Source of the DNA: Takakia lepidozioides
Lineage: Eukaryota; Streptophyta; Takakiopsida; Takakiales; Takakiaceae
Reading direction: 5' to 3'
DNA length: 64,000 nt
Assembly: GCA_030704615.1 (NCBI GenBank)
Contig: CM060734.1
Location: forward strand, 12,462,001 to 12,526,000
Part shown: positions 43,381-54,308 of the stretch, piece by piece
Layout of the letters: the number at the start of each line of letters is the position of its first letter
How positions within the stretch are numbered: the first letter of the stretch is position 1
Translations under genes and position numbers: made by a program
The notes under the pieces: generated by a model
The model's input: only the letters and a program-made list of their open reading frames with translations
Told to the model about the DNA's origin: nothing
The model's database searches: none

Positions 43381-44136
43381 CAGGTGTGCTGGCAAATGCA
43401 CGCTTGAGCAGTGCGGGTGGCATCAAGTTAGTCCACCATAGCCGTGGACGATGAGCCCGTGACCCCACTGTAGCTGCATCCAGCAACACTGCTGACCCAA
43501 GCCACGACCGGACTTGATGCATACTGGCCATCACCCTGGCCCGAGAATCGCCCATCAATGGCACATTCTCCAAGATGTATGTTGGAGATACAGCTTGATG
43601 AAGCTGCAAGTGGCGCAAAACCAGCACCATCTCCCAAAACAGACCCGACCTTGAGTCTCGCAATCCATTGTCATGTCGGGCTGATGAATGTCCTTGGCAG
43701 GGCCAACCTGCCACTACCAGATCAATGGAGCCAACCCGCTCCAAATCCTGCGCCCCCAGCAACGAAATGTCTGCTGGCAAGGCCTGCTGATATCCACAAA
43801 CTGCAGATACCGGCAACAACTCAGGAAACTGCTGCACCAACTGAGCAACATGACAAAGTGAAACGTGTCGTGCAGTCTCATCCCTCTCCACATACAGGTA
43901 ACGCCGAACTCCATGTAACACAGCAGCCAATCCGGTGCTGATCCCGCCAATCAAGTCCAGAAACAAATGTCTTCATCCGGATACTGCCACACGATCGGTG
44001 TGGTGTCCAATGGTGACAACTGAGGTGGTCCTGGTGCAATCCCCGCACTATACTCCTCTCTTGACGGTACAAAAGCCTCTACCCAGGCTTGTTGCACCTG
44101 TCGATCAGCAACCCGCTGCAAATCTTTGCTCGAGCT
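43376..44136 (-). pseudogene. Detached DNMT3-like methyltransferase fragment
   Basis: Homologous to 32,955-33,660 on the same strand, but less damaged. From 43,966 a single frame of 196 codons holds motif I (FLDLIGGISTGLAAVL), YLYVERDETARHVS, motif IV (IDLVVAGWPCQGHSSA), GLFWEMVLVLRHL, motif VI (YILENVPLMGDSRARVMAS) and motif VIII (HRPRLWWTNLM). It then ends at LLKRAF. Motifs IX-X are missing, and ~14 bases are deleted near 43,392 relative to the larger copy. The 44,136 edge meets a palindrome array abruptly. No other retrotransposon domain is attached. Motif I has LIGG where the larger copy has LFGG. Confidence 0.85.
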
Positions 44137-44139
44137 TCT

Positions 44140-44570
44140 CGGGGGGACAAAAAGCCAGCAGACAACCCAACTTCATTCCCTCGGATGGAATTTCCATCCT
44201 GGGGGTTGGATGAAAAGTTCTCGTGGGGAGAGAAAGCCAGCAGGCAGCCCAACTTCATTCCCTTGGATGGAAATTCGGCACCGAATTTCCATCCTAGGGC
44301 TTGGATGAAAAGTTCTCGGGGGCAGAGAGAGCCAGTTGGCAGCTCAACTTGATCCCCCAAATGGAAATTCGGCGCGAAAGCTTCTTGGGGGGAGAGAAAG
44401 CCAACATGCAACCCAACTTCATTCCCTCGGATGGAAATTTGGCACCGCATTTCCATCCTGGGGGATTGGGTGAAAAGTTCTCGAGGGGAGAGAGAGCTAG
44501 CTGGCAGCCCAACTTCATCCCCCATGATGGAAATTCGGCACCGAATTTCCATCCCAGGGGGTTATTTTTT
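44140..44570. repeat. GGAAATTCGG palindrome array (44 kb array)
   Basis: Units contain GGATGGAAATTCGG-CA-CCGAATTTCCATCC or a decayed version, linked by TGGATGAAAAGTTCTCGGGG, AGAGAGCCAGC and GCAGCCCAACTTCATTCCC. About five units have a period near 90 bases. The centre CGG-CA-CCG matches that of the 8 kb and 28 kb arrays. Confidence 0.85.
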
Positions 44571-44984
44571 TTCCGCCGTGAAGAAGAACGCGAAGACACC
44601 CGGTGGTGGTTTCCTCCACAGCTCCAACTTGTCGCAATGAAAGTTTTCGCCCACCGCGGCAGTCACCCTCCTCTGGGATTCAGTTTCCGGGTCTCCAAAG
44701 GGGGGCCGAGGGCCACACACAAACCTCTTCTCGTTCCTTTCGTGGGTGGACGTAAGGCCCTGGACCACTCTTACGCACAAATAGGAATACGTCCAGATTC
44801 GGGAGGTGGTGCGCAGGCTGCAATAGTCGGCATGGGAGGTTCATGGCAACGAAAGCATGACGGCTTGGGGGGGAATCCAGCCAAATAACTTCCCGCTGCA
44901 TAAGCAGAGGGGCCGGCCCACACATGAAGAAGAAAAAAAATGCCAAAAACTTGTCCCCCGCGAAAGAGCAAGGAGAGGGTGTGG
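44571..44984. other. No gene seen
   Basis: Sequence between the palindrome array and the LINE fragment. Open frames lack recognisable domains. Confidence 0.3.
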
Positions 44985-46388
44985 GAGGTTGTTAATAATG
45001 CTGGTGATCGTAAGGGGTCCCGGGTTGGGATGGATGTCCCCGCAGCGTAGAAGCATAAGCTGTGTGCATGCTAGTCGATAGGCCTTGTAGTGGGATGGTG
45101 GGTGGTGGTAGGAGTGTTTGGATGCAGATGGTTGGCAGTGGTATCTGTCGTGTGGGCAGTGGGTTAGGAGGTGGCTTTTGAGTGGTCGGGGCCGGATAGG
45201 GAAATTTGGGGGGTGGCTAGTGTATGATAATATGTGGGGGATGATTTTTCCAGTATTGTAACTGGTATGGGTGGAGCTGGTTGCTGGCGTGTGTGCAGAG
45301 GGATTAATTGTGCTTAGATTAGTGAGGGGGCATGCCGGGCGGTCATGGTATGGGGTAAGGGTGGACTTCGGGTAGGTGGTGGGTTTGGGACTTAGATGGG
45401 AAAAGAAGAGGTAGGTGGGCGGGTCATGTAGATGGATGTAGTTGGATAAATGTACGGATGGGATTTCTTTTTGCTGGATGAGGTGGCGGTGTGTGATGTT
45501 AGGGATGATGGTGTGGGGATTTAGGTAAAGGGGGGACATGTAATATGATACAGATTTAAAAACGAGATGTGCATATTCTTTATAAAAAAATTGTCCTGGG
45601 GGTTGGGAGGACAACATGAAAGAAGTTCTAGTGGAGTACCATGTGTGAAGCATTGTGGTGATGGGTGACACAGTTCTAATCGGGGAGGGGATTGGAGAAA
45701 CTTGAGCATGAGTTGGATAGGTGGTGGTATGTGGGCTGAGTGGATTGGGAATCAAAGGTGTATAGTGAATCCTTGGGACATCAGGAATGGGAAAAAATGA
45801 CAGGTCGCTGCATGGGGATCTGGGGTTGAGATGTGTGTGTAGTGGTACTTTTTGGGCACAAGTGTTCTGATATAAGGATTGTGCATTGTGCTGAATAGAG
45901 GATGAATGATAAACATCTAGGGAACGACGGCGAGGAGAGGATGGATGATAAACGCCTGGGGAACCATGATTAGTAGAGGATGGATGATAATTATCTAGAG
46001 AATGATGGCGAAAAGAGGATGGATGATAATCGTTTAGGAAGCGATGACGAGTAGATGATGGATGGTAATCGTCTAGGAGACGATGAATAGTGAAGTGGTG
46101 ATAGTATATCTCGTGAGAGACATTGAGTAGAAACATGGAGTAATTTTTTTGGTGTAAAATCATGGAGAATAGAGAGTAATATTGGTGTGAGGTTGTTTGA
46201 AATAGGGAGAGCCCAAATGCCCCAACAGCTTGGGGGGGGGAGATCGATGATGTTGAGTAATTCTTGCTTGAAACTGAACCTGAAAAAAGAAGATGATGAT
46301 TAGAATGGTGATCAAGGGGCATCAAATATATGGTGTAGATGGTATCAAGGAACAAGACCTTGTCATATAATTGGGGAGAAATATACAT
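44985..46388 (-). pseudogene. LINE 5' open frame with 2A-like motif, copy 2
   Basis: A long minus-strand frame from 46,388, about 460 codons before LINE similarity ends. It is rich in H, P, S, T and Y and contains six tandem 13-residue repeats of the type LDDYHPSSTRHR (about 46,090-45,890). It ends in QLMLLRCGDIHPNPGPLTIT, with the 2A-like core at 45,015-45,041. Copy 1 at 39.1 kb shares this end. A stretch with hydrophobic residues before GDxxxNPGP is the arrangement expected of 2A-like peptides. The LINE is truncated just after it. Confidence 0.6.
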
Positions 46389-46445
46389 GCTAGGTAGACA
46401 TTGTGTGGTTCTGGTATAACAGCATACACATGAAATGTTTATATG

Positions 46446-46872
46446 AAGAGGTCCAAGTATTGGCCTCCAAGGACCTTCAACATTCCTCCAACAACCCTTA
46501 AGAAGCTCCTCAAATCTGCCAAGTATTTGCCTCCAAGGACCTCCAACAGTCTTCCAACAGCCTCCTCAAATCTGACAAGTATTGGCCTCCAAGGACCTCC
46601 AACATTCCTCCAACCAGCCCTCACAAGGCTCCACAGGCCTGCCAAACATTGGCATCAAAGGACCCCAAATAGTCCTTCAAACAGCCCCAAGCAGGCTCCA
46701 CAAGCCTGCAAGATATTGGCTTCAATAGACCCCAAATAGTCCTCAAAGCACGCCCCAATACTTGTTAGATATTGGCCTCAATAGACCCCAAATAGTCCTC
46801 AAAGCAGGCCCCAATACCTGCAAGATATTGGCCTCAATAGACCCCAAATAGTCCTCAAAAAGCCCCCAAAAG
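46446..46872. repeat. Tandem repeat, ~60-80-bp units
   Basis: Left units carry ATTGGCCTCCAAGGACCTCC and CAACATTCCTCCAAC. Right units carry ATATTGGCCTCAATAGACCC and CAAATAGTCCTCAAA. About seven units, gradually changing from left to right. Confidence 0.85.
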
Positions 46873-46904
46873 GCTCCAAAAATATCCACAGTCAGTCGAT
46901 TTTT

Positions 46905-47105
46905 CATCCGTCACTGACCAAATTTCATCCAAACCGCGATTTCTCATCCGTAGGTTCGATATTTCATCCGCCATGATAGTTCATCCGTTGGTGCGATATT
47001 TCATCCGCTGGCACGATTTCATCCGCTGACGCAGTTTCATCCGTCGCCACGATTTTTCATCCGATAGCGCGATAGTTCATCCGCTACCACGATTTCATCC
47101 GTGGG
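46905..47105. repeat. TTTCATCCG short tandem array
   Basis: About ten copies of TTCATCCG separated by 10-15 bases that often include CGATA or CGAT. It ends exactly where hAT transposase similarity begins at about 47,105. Confidence 0.85.
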
Positions 47106-47107
47106 TT

Positions 47108-47810
47108 TTGCCGGAGCAACACCTGCGTCAACACCTCTTTGTACCCCTACACTTCAACGGAGTAGAGGATTACAGCAGCAATCCATGCAAGAAGGTCTTA
47201 ACTTGTCTGCGAAAAGACAGTTGGAGAAAAAATGAACGCAGTTTTTCTTCAAGGCCAACATACCATTTAATGTGGCAAAGCTCCCGGCATTTGTTTCTGC
47301 CGTTAGAGCAACCTCGGAGTCCAGATCCACGTACGTGCCTCCGACTTATCACAATCTCCGCACATGATTGCTAAAAGACGCCATGACCGAGTTTACCCAA
47401 AAGGTCAACGATAGGACAGGCGAGTGCATCAGAAAATATGGAAGCACTATATGTGCCGATGGTTGGAGTTCTGTCACAAACAGACCATTGTTCAATGTCA
47501 TGCTCGTATGTCCAGCTGGGGAACAATTCTTGGAATCGGTCGACACTAGCGGCGAGAAAAAAGATGGACGTTATCAATGCCAACTATTGACGGATTTCAT
47601 CGAACAGGTCGGAAGTGATAGAATCGTGCAAATATGCACAAATAATGTCGCTAACATGAGAAACACTGCAGACATGTTGTTGGCACGTTATCCCCATATG
47701 TACTATCAAGGTTGTGCTGCTCATATCCTTGATCTCCTTTTGGAAGATTGGGGAAAAGAACAGTGAATGAAACAACTTGTCAAGCGAGCGAAGACTGTGA
47801 GTTGATGTTG
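47108..47810 (+). pseudogene. hAT transposase fragment, copy 3
   Basis: Nearly identical to the part of copy 2 from the linker through CADGWSSVTNRPLFNVM, QICTNNVANMRNT and HILDLLLEDWGKEQ to KQLVKRAKT. It shares copy 2's TGA after YHNLR (here 47,365-47,367). It has a TGA in place of the W that follows KEQ in copy 1, whereas copy 2 has a stop one codon earlier. BED finger and C-terminal half are absent. It ends near 47,800, ahead of the diverged R1 repeat. Confidence 0.85.
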
Positions 47811-47899
47811 CGAGCTGCAAAAAGATCGGGGGATCCAAACAAAATTGCCAGAGCTGTCAGCATGTGTGCGGAGGTCAATAGTTCATCCGATGGGACAAT

Positions 47900-48996
47900 G
47901 GTGGTGCTCCCAACCCTGGGCAATGTTCCCACGCGTTCCTACACGTTCCCAAGGAGTTCCCAAGCGTTCTCACGCATTCCTTCGAGTTCCCAAGGAGTTC
48001 ACACGCGTTCCCAAGCTGCGGTTTGCGCCGTTTTGCCTCTGTGATTGCTGCAACGAGCTATGGCTTCTATGGAGCTGTTCTTGATTTCTTGAGCATCAAT
48101 AGATCACCAAGAGTGCCTCTAACTCCCTGAGCAAGCTATTTGCCACACAACAAGCTCTCTTTCTCTATGGAATTTATTGAAACAAGCATAAAACAAGCTA
48201 TTGAGCTTTCTATGGCATACCCTCTTCTAGCCATCGCATGCACTCATAGTGCTGCACCTCTTAGAGCTCATAATCCAGTCCTGCACTTGCCATTTCCATA
48301 GACATGCTATTCCCAAGCTTGGGATTGAAACCCCAACTCAAAGCATGCTCTATAAAATACACTATTTTGCCCCAAAGAGAAATCAGATGTCTACCTCCAC
48401 TCATAGCTTTCCTAAGCTTGAAATTGAAGACTCCCACAAGCTGAAACCACGCTCCACACATGCACCGCTTGCTCCACCCGAGCTCTTCTTAAACTCCTCA
48501 AACCCTGCAACACTTGCAAAATAAGAGCTTCTTCACAAGCTCTCAAACTTTTCAATGGGGCTCTCCTTGAAGACCTCCTCTTGTACATAAACACCACAAG
48601 GCTTTCTTCTTGCAAACCCTGCAACACCTTGTAACTTAAGAACTATCTACCAAGCTCTCTTCCACACACAAGTGCTAACTATGCTAACACTTTGCACTCA
48701 TAGATGTAAGCAAGTCTTCTTCTAGTGATATGAAAATGGTGAAAAGAGAAGAAACCACTCTATCACATTATATAAGTCAAGCCAATGGCACCCTCGGGAG
48801 GCTCGACTAGAAGAAGACGAGCCTGCCTACGTCTCACGTGGAGATAACCTCCCCACGTCCCAAGTGAGGTTCGCCACCTCACTTGGCACATGGAACGAAA
48901 TGAAGTCCCAATGCCAACAAAATACAAATATAATGTATAATGTCCTAATTAGCTAGAAATAACTATTTCTAACTAATCACAAACAAAACCATGACA
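47900..48996 (-). repeat. Diverged R1-like LTR
   Basis: The reverse complement starts TGTCATGGTTTTGTTTGTG, with TTATCTCCACG, a TCGAGCCTCCC block, GGCTTGACTTATATAATG (TATA near 48,775), and ends among GGGAACGCGTG runs near 47,920. The middle (GAGCTATGGCTTCTATGGAG on the plus strand) matches 38,000. It is a different subfamily from the two long R1 copies. Confidence 0.65.
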
Positions 48997-49559
48997 ACCC
49001 TGCTAGTATAGAACCCAAGTTTGACACTGAGTGATAGTGACTGATGGGATAGAGAAGCAATGAGTGATGTTCATTTTAGCACCCCGAATTGTGACAAACC
49101 ATATGCAGTTGTTCTGGAGAGCAGGCAATGGACGGACATTCCAGATACGAGGAGAAGTATAATAGACAGAATAATTTGTGACATATGCTTTCCTGCTTGG
49201 TGACCACTATGCATTACAACTATTGGGATTCACTACACTACTTCATGACAACAGCTAAAGGCGCTTGTGAAGGAATGCAAAATCTCACCCAAAATCGAGT
49301 TCGCGAAGTCTTTGCTCTATGTCTGCTCACGAATGGTGGATCCACGATGAAGCGCTGATGGAATTCTAAGCCCTTGCGAATTCGAGCTAAACCTGCGGGG
49401 GATTTTGCAAAATTGGCAGCAGCACTGCGTTGCATCATGTATGTTCCCCTCATGTGCATGAATGGTTCTATTACGCGTTCCCAAGAATTGATGAAGATAC
49501 CCATCAACAGCTTCATATTGACTAAATTGTGCCCAGTTATAATGTAAACCCACCTGTTC

Positions 49560-49975
49560 TCGCATGCTAGCAGCCTGTAGCTTCAATTTAGCAAAATTGG
49601 CCATTGAGGTGCCCACAACAAGAGAAACAGGGGAAAGGCTTACCTTATAAGGGTGGTCTTCGCCATTGTGAAGACACATGGTGCTGTCAACAAGATCAAT
49701 GCTGGCTTCAGCTGCCTTCATCCAGTCTAAACCGAGTAGAAACTGTTCGCCCAGGGTGACGATGCACGTGAGAGTGACAGTCTTGCCACTAATGCGGATA
49801 GGTAACGTGACCAACCCAAGAGGCTCATAGGCTGTGCCATCTGGTTACCTCCAGCCCCTTAGTATACTATAGTTTAAACCCCAACACACGAACAACACTA
49901 AGGGGTATGGCAGACATTGTACAGCCAGTGTCGATAATGCAGAAAAAAAACAGATGACCAACATGGCATTGTGTC
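49560..49975 (-). pseudogene. Retropepsin remnant of another LTR retrotransposon
   Basis: The minus strand reads IIDTGCTMSAIPLSVVRVLG (active-site D-T-G, about 49,940-49,885). After a frame change it continues VTLPIRISGKTVTLTCIV and EQFLLGLDWMKAAEASIDL, the second conserved block with the G-L-D-W ending of Ty3-type proteases. No reverse transcriptase follows. Frames after 49,560 are not recognisable. Confidence 0.7.
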
Positions 49976-50239
49976 ATGAGCGGGTGAACACGGAGCTTAC
50001 TGGGCCTGTGAAGTTTCTATGGTATTTTAAAAGCAGTTTAAAATAAATAAAAGGGGACTCGCAGCTTTCTGCAGTTCTTGGGGCTGTGCATGAATCATCT
50101 GCCACTCCCCTTCGCAAGACAAATGTGTCTGGACGAAGCTCCCTCCACCAGCGTGGCGTGACCTGCGAGTCCCCCTCCACTCGTTCGCCGGAGGTTGAAC
50201 GCGATGTCAACTGGAAACACCTCAAGACCTCTTCCAAGG

Positions 50240-52195
50240 CCTCTAGACTTAATTACTCTTAAATCATTCTGCTTCGGGTAAGGTCAATGGGCAAAATCTG
50301 AGTCCTATGATTCGTGAGACTACCAGTATAGGGTCAAAGGGTCCATTCGCTTAAGGACCGGCAATCGGAATAGGCCTGCCACATTTTAGTGTTTTTTCTC
50401 TCTTGGGATCTGTCCCAGATCATAATCCAACTTGTTGGATGCATGGCTCTTATTACACTGATTACAGTGTGTGTGCGTTATGGCTTAATCGGGGTTTTAA
50501 TATTTTTCCCCAAATAATTCATGAATAAAATTAATCAGGGCAAAAAAAGAAAAAGAAAAAAAGAAAGAAATTGAAAATACTACTCCGAGGTGGAAAGGCA
50601 TGGATAGGGCGTATTATAGGATATTCCGGAGGGCGGCATTCATCCATCGGCGGATGTGCATCATCCAGTGCAAAATTCCCCATCGGGCAGTTTTCATCTG
50701 CCGCCATCAGCAGCCAGGTCAACACTGCGGAGAGTCCACACGGCTGGCCGCCAACCTTGCACGTGGCGAATTATGCGGTGCGTCAGCGTATTTTCCTTCG
50801 TGGACCATGTACGCCCTAATTTACGGAAGTTGTCTTAACAGTACCCCCGTAACTTTCTCATCCATCCATCCAAAGTCCCACATGGCAGAAAATGTTTCTA
50901 AAAATATGTTTTCGGGATTGTTTTTCAATTTCGGCAATTAGTAAGCTATATAATAATGCCGATTACAAAAAGGCTTAACAATCTGGACACCCACCCATGC
51001 AATGCATTAGGTAGTTTGTTTTTCTTGGTGCAACGGCACTGCATTAGTAACAAAAATATATCCCATAATGTTCGGCAAAAGGTTTCCGCACCATGTTGGT
51101 TGGTCAGGGACTGCGAGAAAGTGTGCCATGTCTCGAGAATCAAGGGTGGGATTGCAGCTCGGTGTGAAAGTGGGCAACATGATCTCATTACCGCTCAACC
51201 TTGGTTCTAGCTTCAGAGTGGGCATGACACCATTGTTCTGCTAGCTAGCTAGCTAGTAGCACCCCCGGATGATACTAGATTCTCAGCGGAGGATTTCGCA
51301 TGTCTAACTGTTTATAGTATACTATGTAAAACATGCGAAAGCGGCCAACTTTCGTGGTAGTAGGCCACCATCACCAGCCTTCACTGTTGTCTTGCTAGTG
51401 GATCATGTCCCCATCCCCTTCAACCTGCTGGTGGCAGTTTTTCCAACTCAGTTAAGTTTTCAATTTATAAGAAATACTTAGCGTTGTAATTACATGTTGA
51501 TGAAAAGAAAGAAAACAGAAAACAGAAGAACAAAATTCTACGCATGGAGTTATGAGAAATTGTTATTTTCAGGTCCATTCAGGAAGTCGCTCCCGGTTCA
51601 ATGTTTCCAATATGTGCCAACAGTGTTTGAATTTAAGGTTTTTTCGTTTTTTCTTAAAAAACGTTTTTGAAAGTAAAATTGAAGTAATGGGGCTACAGTC
51701 GGAATGCCGGAAATGGCAACGGCGGTGGAGGGTCAGGCTGCGGGTCTGGCATCGCAAGTCTGTGTGTCGCAGCGCGCTTGAAACGAGAGTCAGGATGGTC
51801 GCAGGGAGAGCATGAATCTGCGGAGGCAGTCAGGCATTGTTTTGCAGAGGAACATCATTTCCTCTCACCCACACTATACTTGTGGAGGTGTGGCAGGTCT
51901 TAAGTGTTGAGCGTTAAGTGCGTGAAAGAAGAATGCAGGTCGTGGAAGACTGAGTGAAAAGTCTACTTCGAAATCGGACAGCAGAACTGCGCGAGTAGAG
52001 ATCAGGAAGGAGAGAGAGAGAGAGTTGTGGTAGAGGGATTACTGCATTGTGAGAAGCGCTTTGAAGGAGGGTTTTCTGGAGAGACTGTTGGTCGTGGTCT
52101 GTGGAAGGGGGAGAGTCTGCGGGTACACAGACCGAGGCCACGAACCTAAACGGAGGTACAATTACAGCCAAGAGAGCGAGACGGTTGGATTCCTT
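50240..52195. other. Region upstream of peroxidase; no gene recognised
   Basis: No domain or clear exon is seen. A GA repeat at about 52,010-52,024 and the last 300 bases before 52,222 would serve as promoter and 5' leader. I see no clear TATA box. Confidence 0.35.
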
Positions 52196-52221
52196 TTTTG
52201 AGAGCGGAAATTACAAGGGAG

Positions 52222-53817
52222 ATGAGATTGGGAGGCTGTTACAGGGTCGGACCCTCCATTGCGCTTCTTCTATTTGTCGCCCCATTGTTGCTGCATGTAA
52301 CTAGCGCTCATGATGATGGTCGAACTGTCCACAAGTCGGCAAAGATGATCTCCACCAGGACTATTTTGGCATTCGAATATTACGAGGAAACATGCCCCGA
52401 GGTGGAAACGATCGTGCTCAAGACTGTAGAAAAATGGACGAAGATAGATCCCACCACGCCAGGGCCGCTGCTACGGCTGTTCTTCCATGACTGCTTTGTC
52501 CAAGGATGTGATGGGTCAGTGCTGGTGAACTCGACCACCGAAAACCAGGCCGAGAAGGATGCTGATATCAACTTCAGCATTGGAAACTTTTTCGTCATTG
52601 ATGAGATTAAAGAGAAGCTGGAGAAGAAGTGCCCCGGGATAGTCTCATGTGCGGATGTCCTGGCTCTCGTCGCTGTATACTCCATCAAACAGGTACGCAC
52701 GCTAGAATGGCTTGTAAGGGTCAAGACCAACTCATGTTCTTCGTGGTTTTGGCCACGGCGAGTGGTTTTTCCAATATTCTTTACAAGAAATAATGTGTCT
52801 CCATTTCACAAGAAGACGCGTCTGTCCCACAGCTCGCTTGGGTCTTTCTCACAGTTGTTTCCAGTCTGGGCACTGGTCTGCAGTCATATGGCAAACTTAT
52901 GTAGCAGCTATGCACTGGGTTCCTTCTTACCATGTTTCGGGTTTTGCGAGCCAAAGCAAGGCAAGCAGTTGGCTTCACCTTGCACACCCAACCTAGTTTT
53001 GTCTTACACCCAGACTGACAAGTTTAGACTCACTGTTATTCTTTTCAGGCGGGCGGGCCACTGTATCCCATAGAGCTCGGACGCAAGGACGGGCTTACAT
53101 CGTATGCTCCGAGCGCGCAAACGTTTTTGCCTGCCTTCAGCCTCGGCGTTTCGGGCCTCTTACTTCGAAAATGTGGGACTTAGACTCCAACGATCTTGTT
53201 GTTCTTTCAGGTGGGTCATCCTAATCTTTACCCTTAATGATTCAAATGACCTTTTCGACAGAGTATAGGTCTCTGCATTAAGCGGTACTGTGGTGCAAGT
53301 TTTCATCGCCTCGGCCCCATGTTTGGACAGACTAGCCACAAACAGAGGATGAAGAAGGGGTATGAGTCCTATTAGGAATACTAATGGAAGATGTTGTCAT
53401 CCTCATCAGGCGCACACACCATCGGTCAGGGACATTGCAAAAGCATCAAGAACCGCATATATCCCCATGTCGACCTACATTATGCAAAGTATTATGGCAG
53501 AGAGCTGCTGGCCAACTGCACCGACTATGGCGTCCTCAAGGCCTCCAACTTCGACACCGCCACGCCAGGACCCAGTTACCCCTTACACATTTGACAACCA
53601 GTACTACAAAAATCTGGAGGACGGATTGGGATTGTTGACATCAGATATTAGTTTGTTTCAAGATCCGCGCACAGTCTTGCTGGTGAAATATTATGCCAGA
53701 AATCAGGATGCATTCTTCGAGCAGTTTGGAAGTTCTTTGAGGAAGATGGGCAAGATCGGGGTGCTGACAGGCTCTCAAGGCCAGATTCGCAGGCAGTGTT
53801 GGGTCCGAAATTCCTAA
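52222..53817 (+). pseudogene. Class III peroxidase gene, three exons, two apparent frameshifts
   Basis: Secreted haem enzyme that uses H2O2 to oxidise phenolics or make radicals in the cell wall. Exon 1 (52,222-52,692): signal peptide with SIALLLFVAPLLLHV, then YYEETCPEVE, the distal haem site RLFFHDCFVQGCDGS and CPGIVSCADVLALVAVYS. Exon 2 (53,049-53,210): GGPLYPIELGRKDG, then SNDLVVLS. Exon 3 (53,410-53,817): GAHTIGQGHC with the proximal His, then YTFDNQYYKNL and FGSSLRKMGKIGVLTGSQGQ. Introns are GT-AG and phases fit the family. One base seems missing near 53,130-53,160, and one seems extra near 53,565-53,580. Either the gene is dead or the assembly has errors. I chose ATG 52,222 because it directly starts the signal peptide. 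Confidence 0.9.
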
Positions 53818-54275
53818 AATGCCAATCCTGCATTTGACCCTGTTTCTGTACAATCCATTGACCATTAAAGTGTGGCTGAAGTTTCCATGCAGGGATAGTG
53901 CCCATTCTTCTCTTGTATACGAGGTTTGAAGCTGCATTGACAATCTTGGTTCAGTTTAGCGAGACGAATTTGTGCACTAGTGAAGAGATTATGTATAGTG
54001 ATTTTCAGTGATTTCCAAATGCATAGAGTGGATCCCGCCAATGGACATAGAAACCTCCCAATCTGGGCAGTGTGAAGCTAGTCAAATCCACACGAGCTTG
54101 GCTACTTTCCGAACGCTTGAATGTCAAAGTTCCCGTTTTGTATTATACCCTGTACCCTCTATATGTGTTCTGGCTCGGGAGTACCACAGATAGTATGCAA
54201 TGAATGCTACCACAATAACATGTGTAGTAGAAAGAAAAAACGTGTAACACAGGCCCTTTTCTTTTCTTTTTTAAT
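53818..54275 (+). other. Peroxidase 3' flank
   Basis: Downstream of the peroxidase stop, probably 3' untranslated sequence and spacer. No gene is seen. Confidence 0.4.
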
Positions 54276-54308
54276 TAAAGAAAGGGAAACACCTGGGAGC
54301 AACAGCTC

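Noticed and set aside
44841-44984. Extension of the LINE frame past 45,000 as coding
   Set aside because: Similarity to the other LINE copy stops near 44,990; the remainder is unrelated sequence that happens to stay open.
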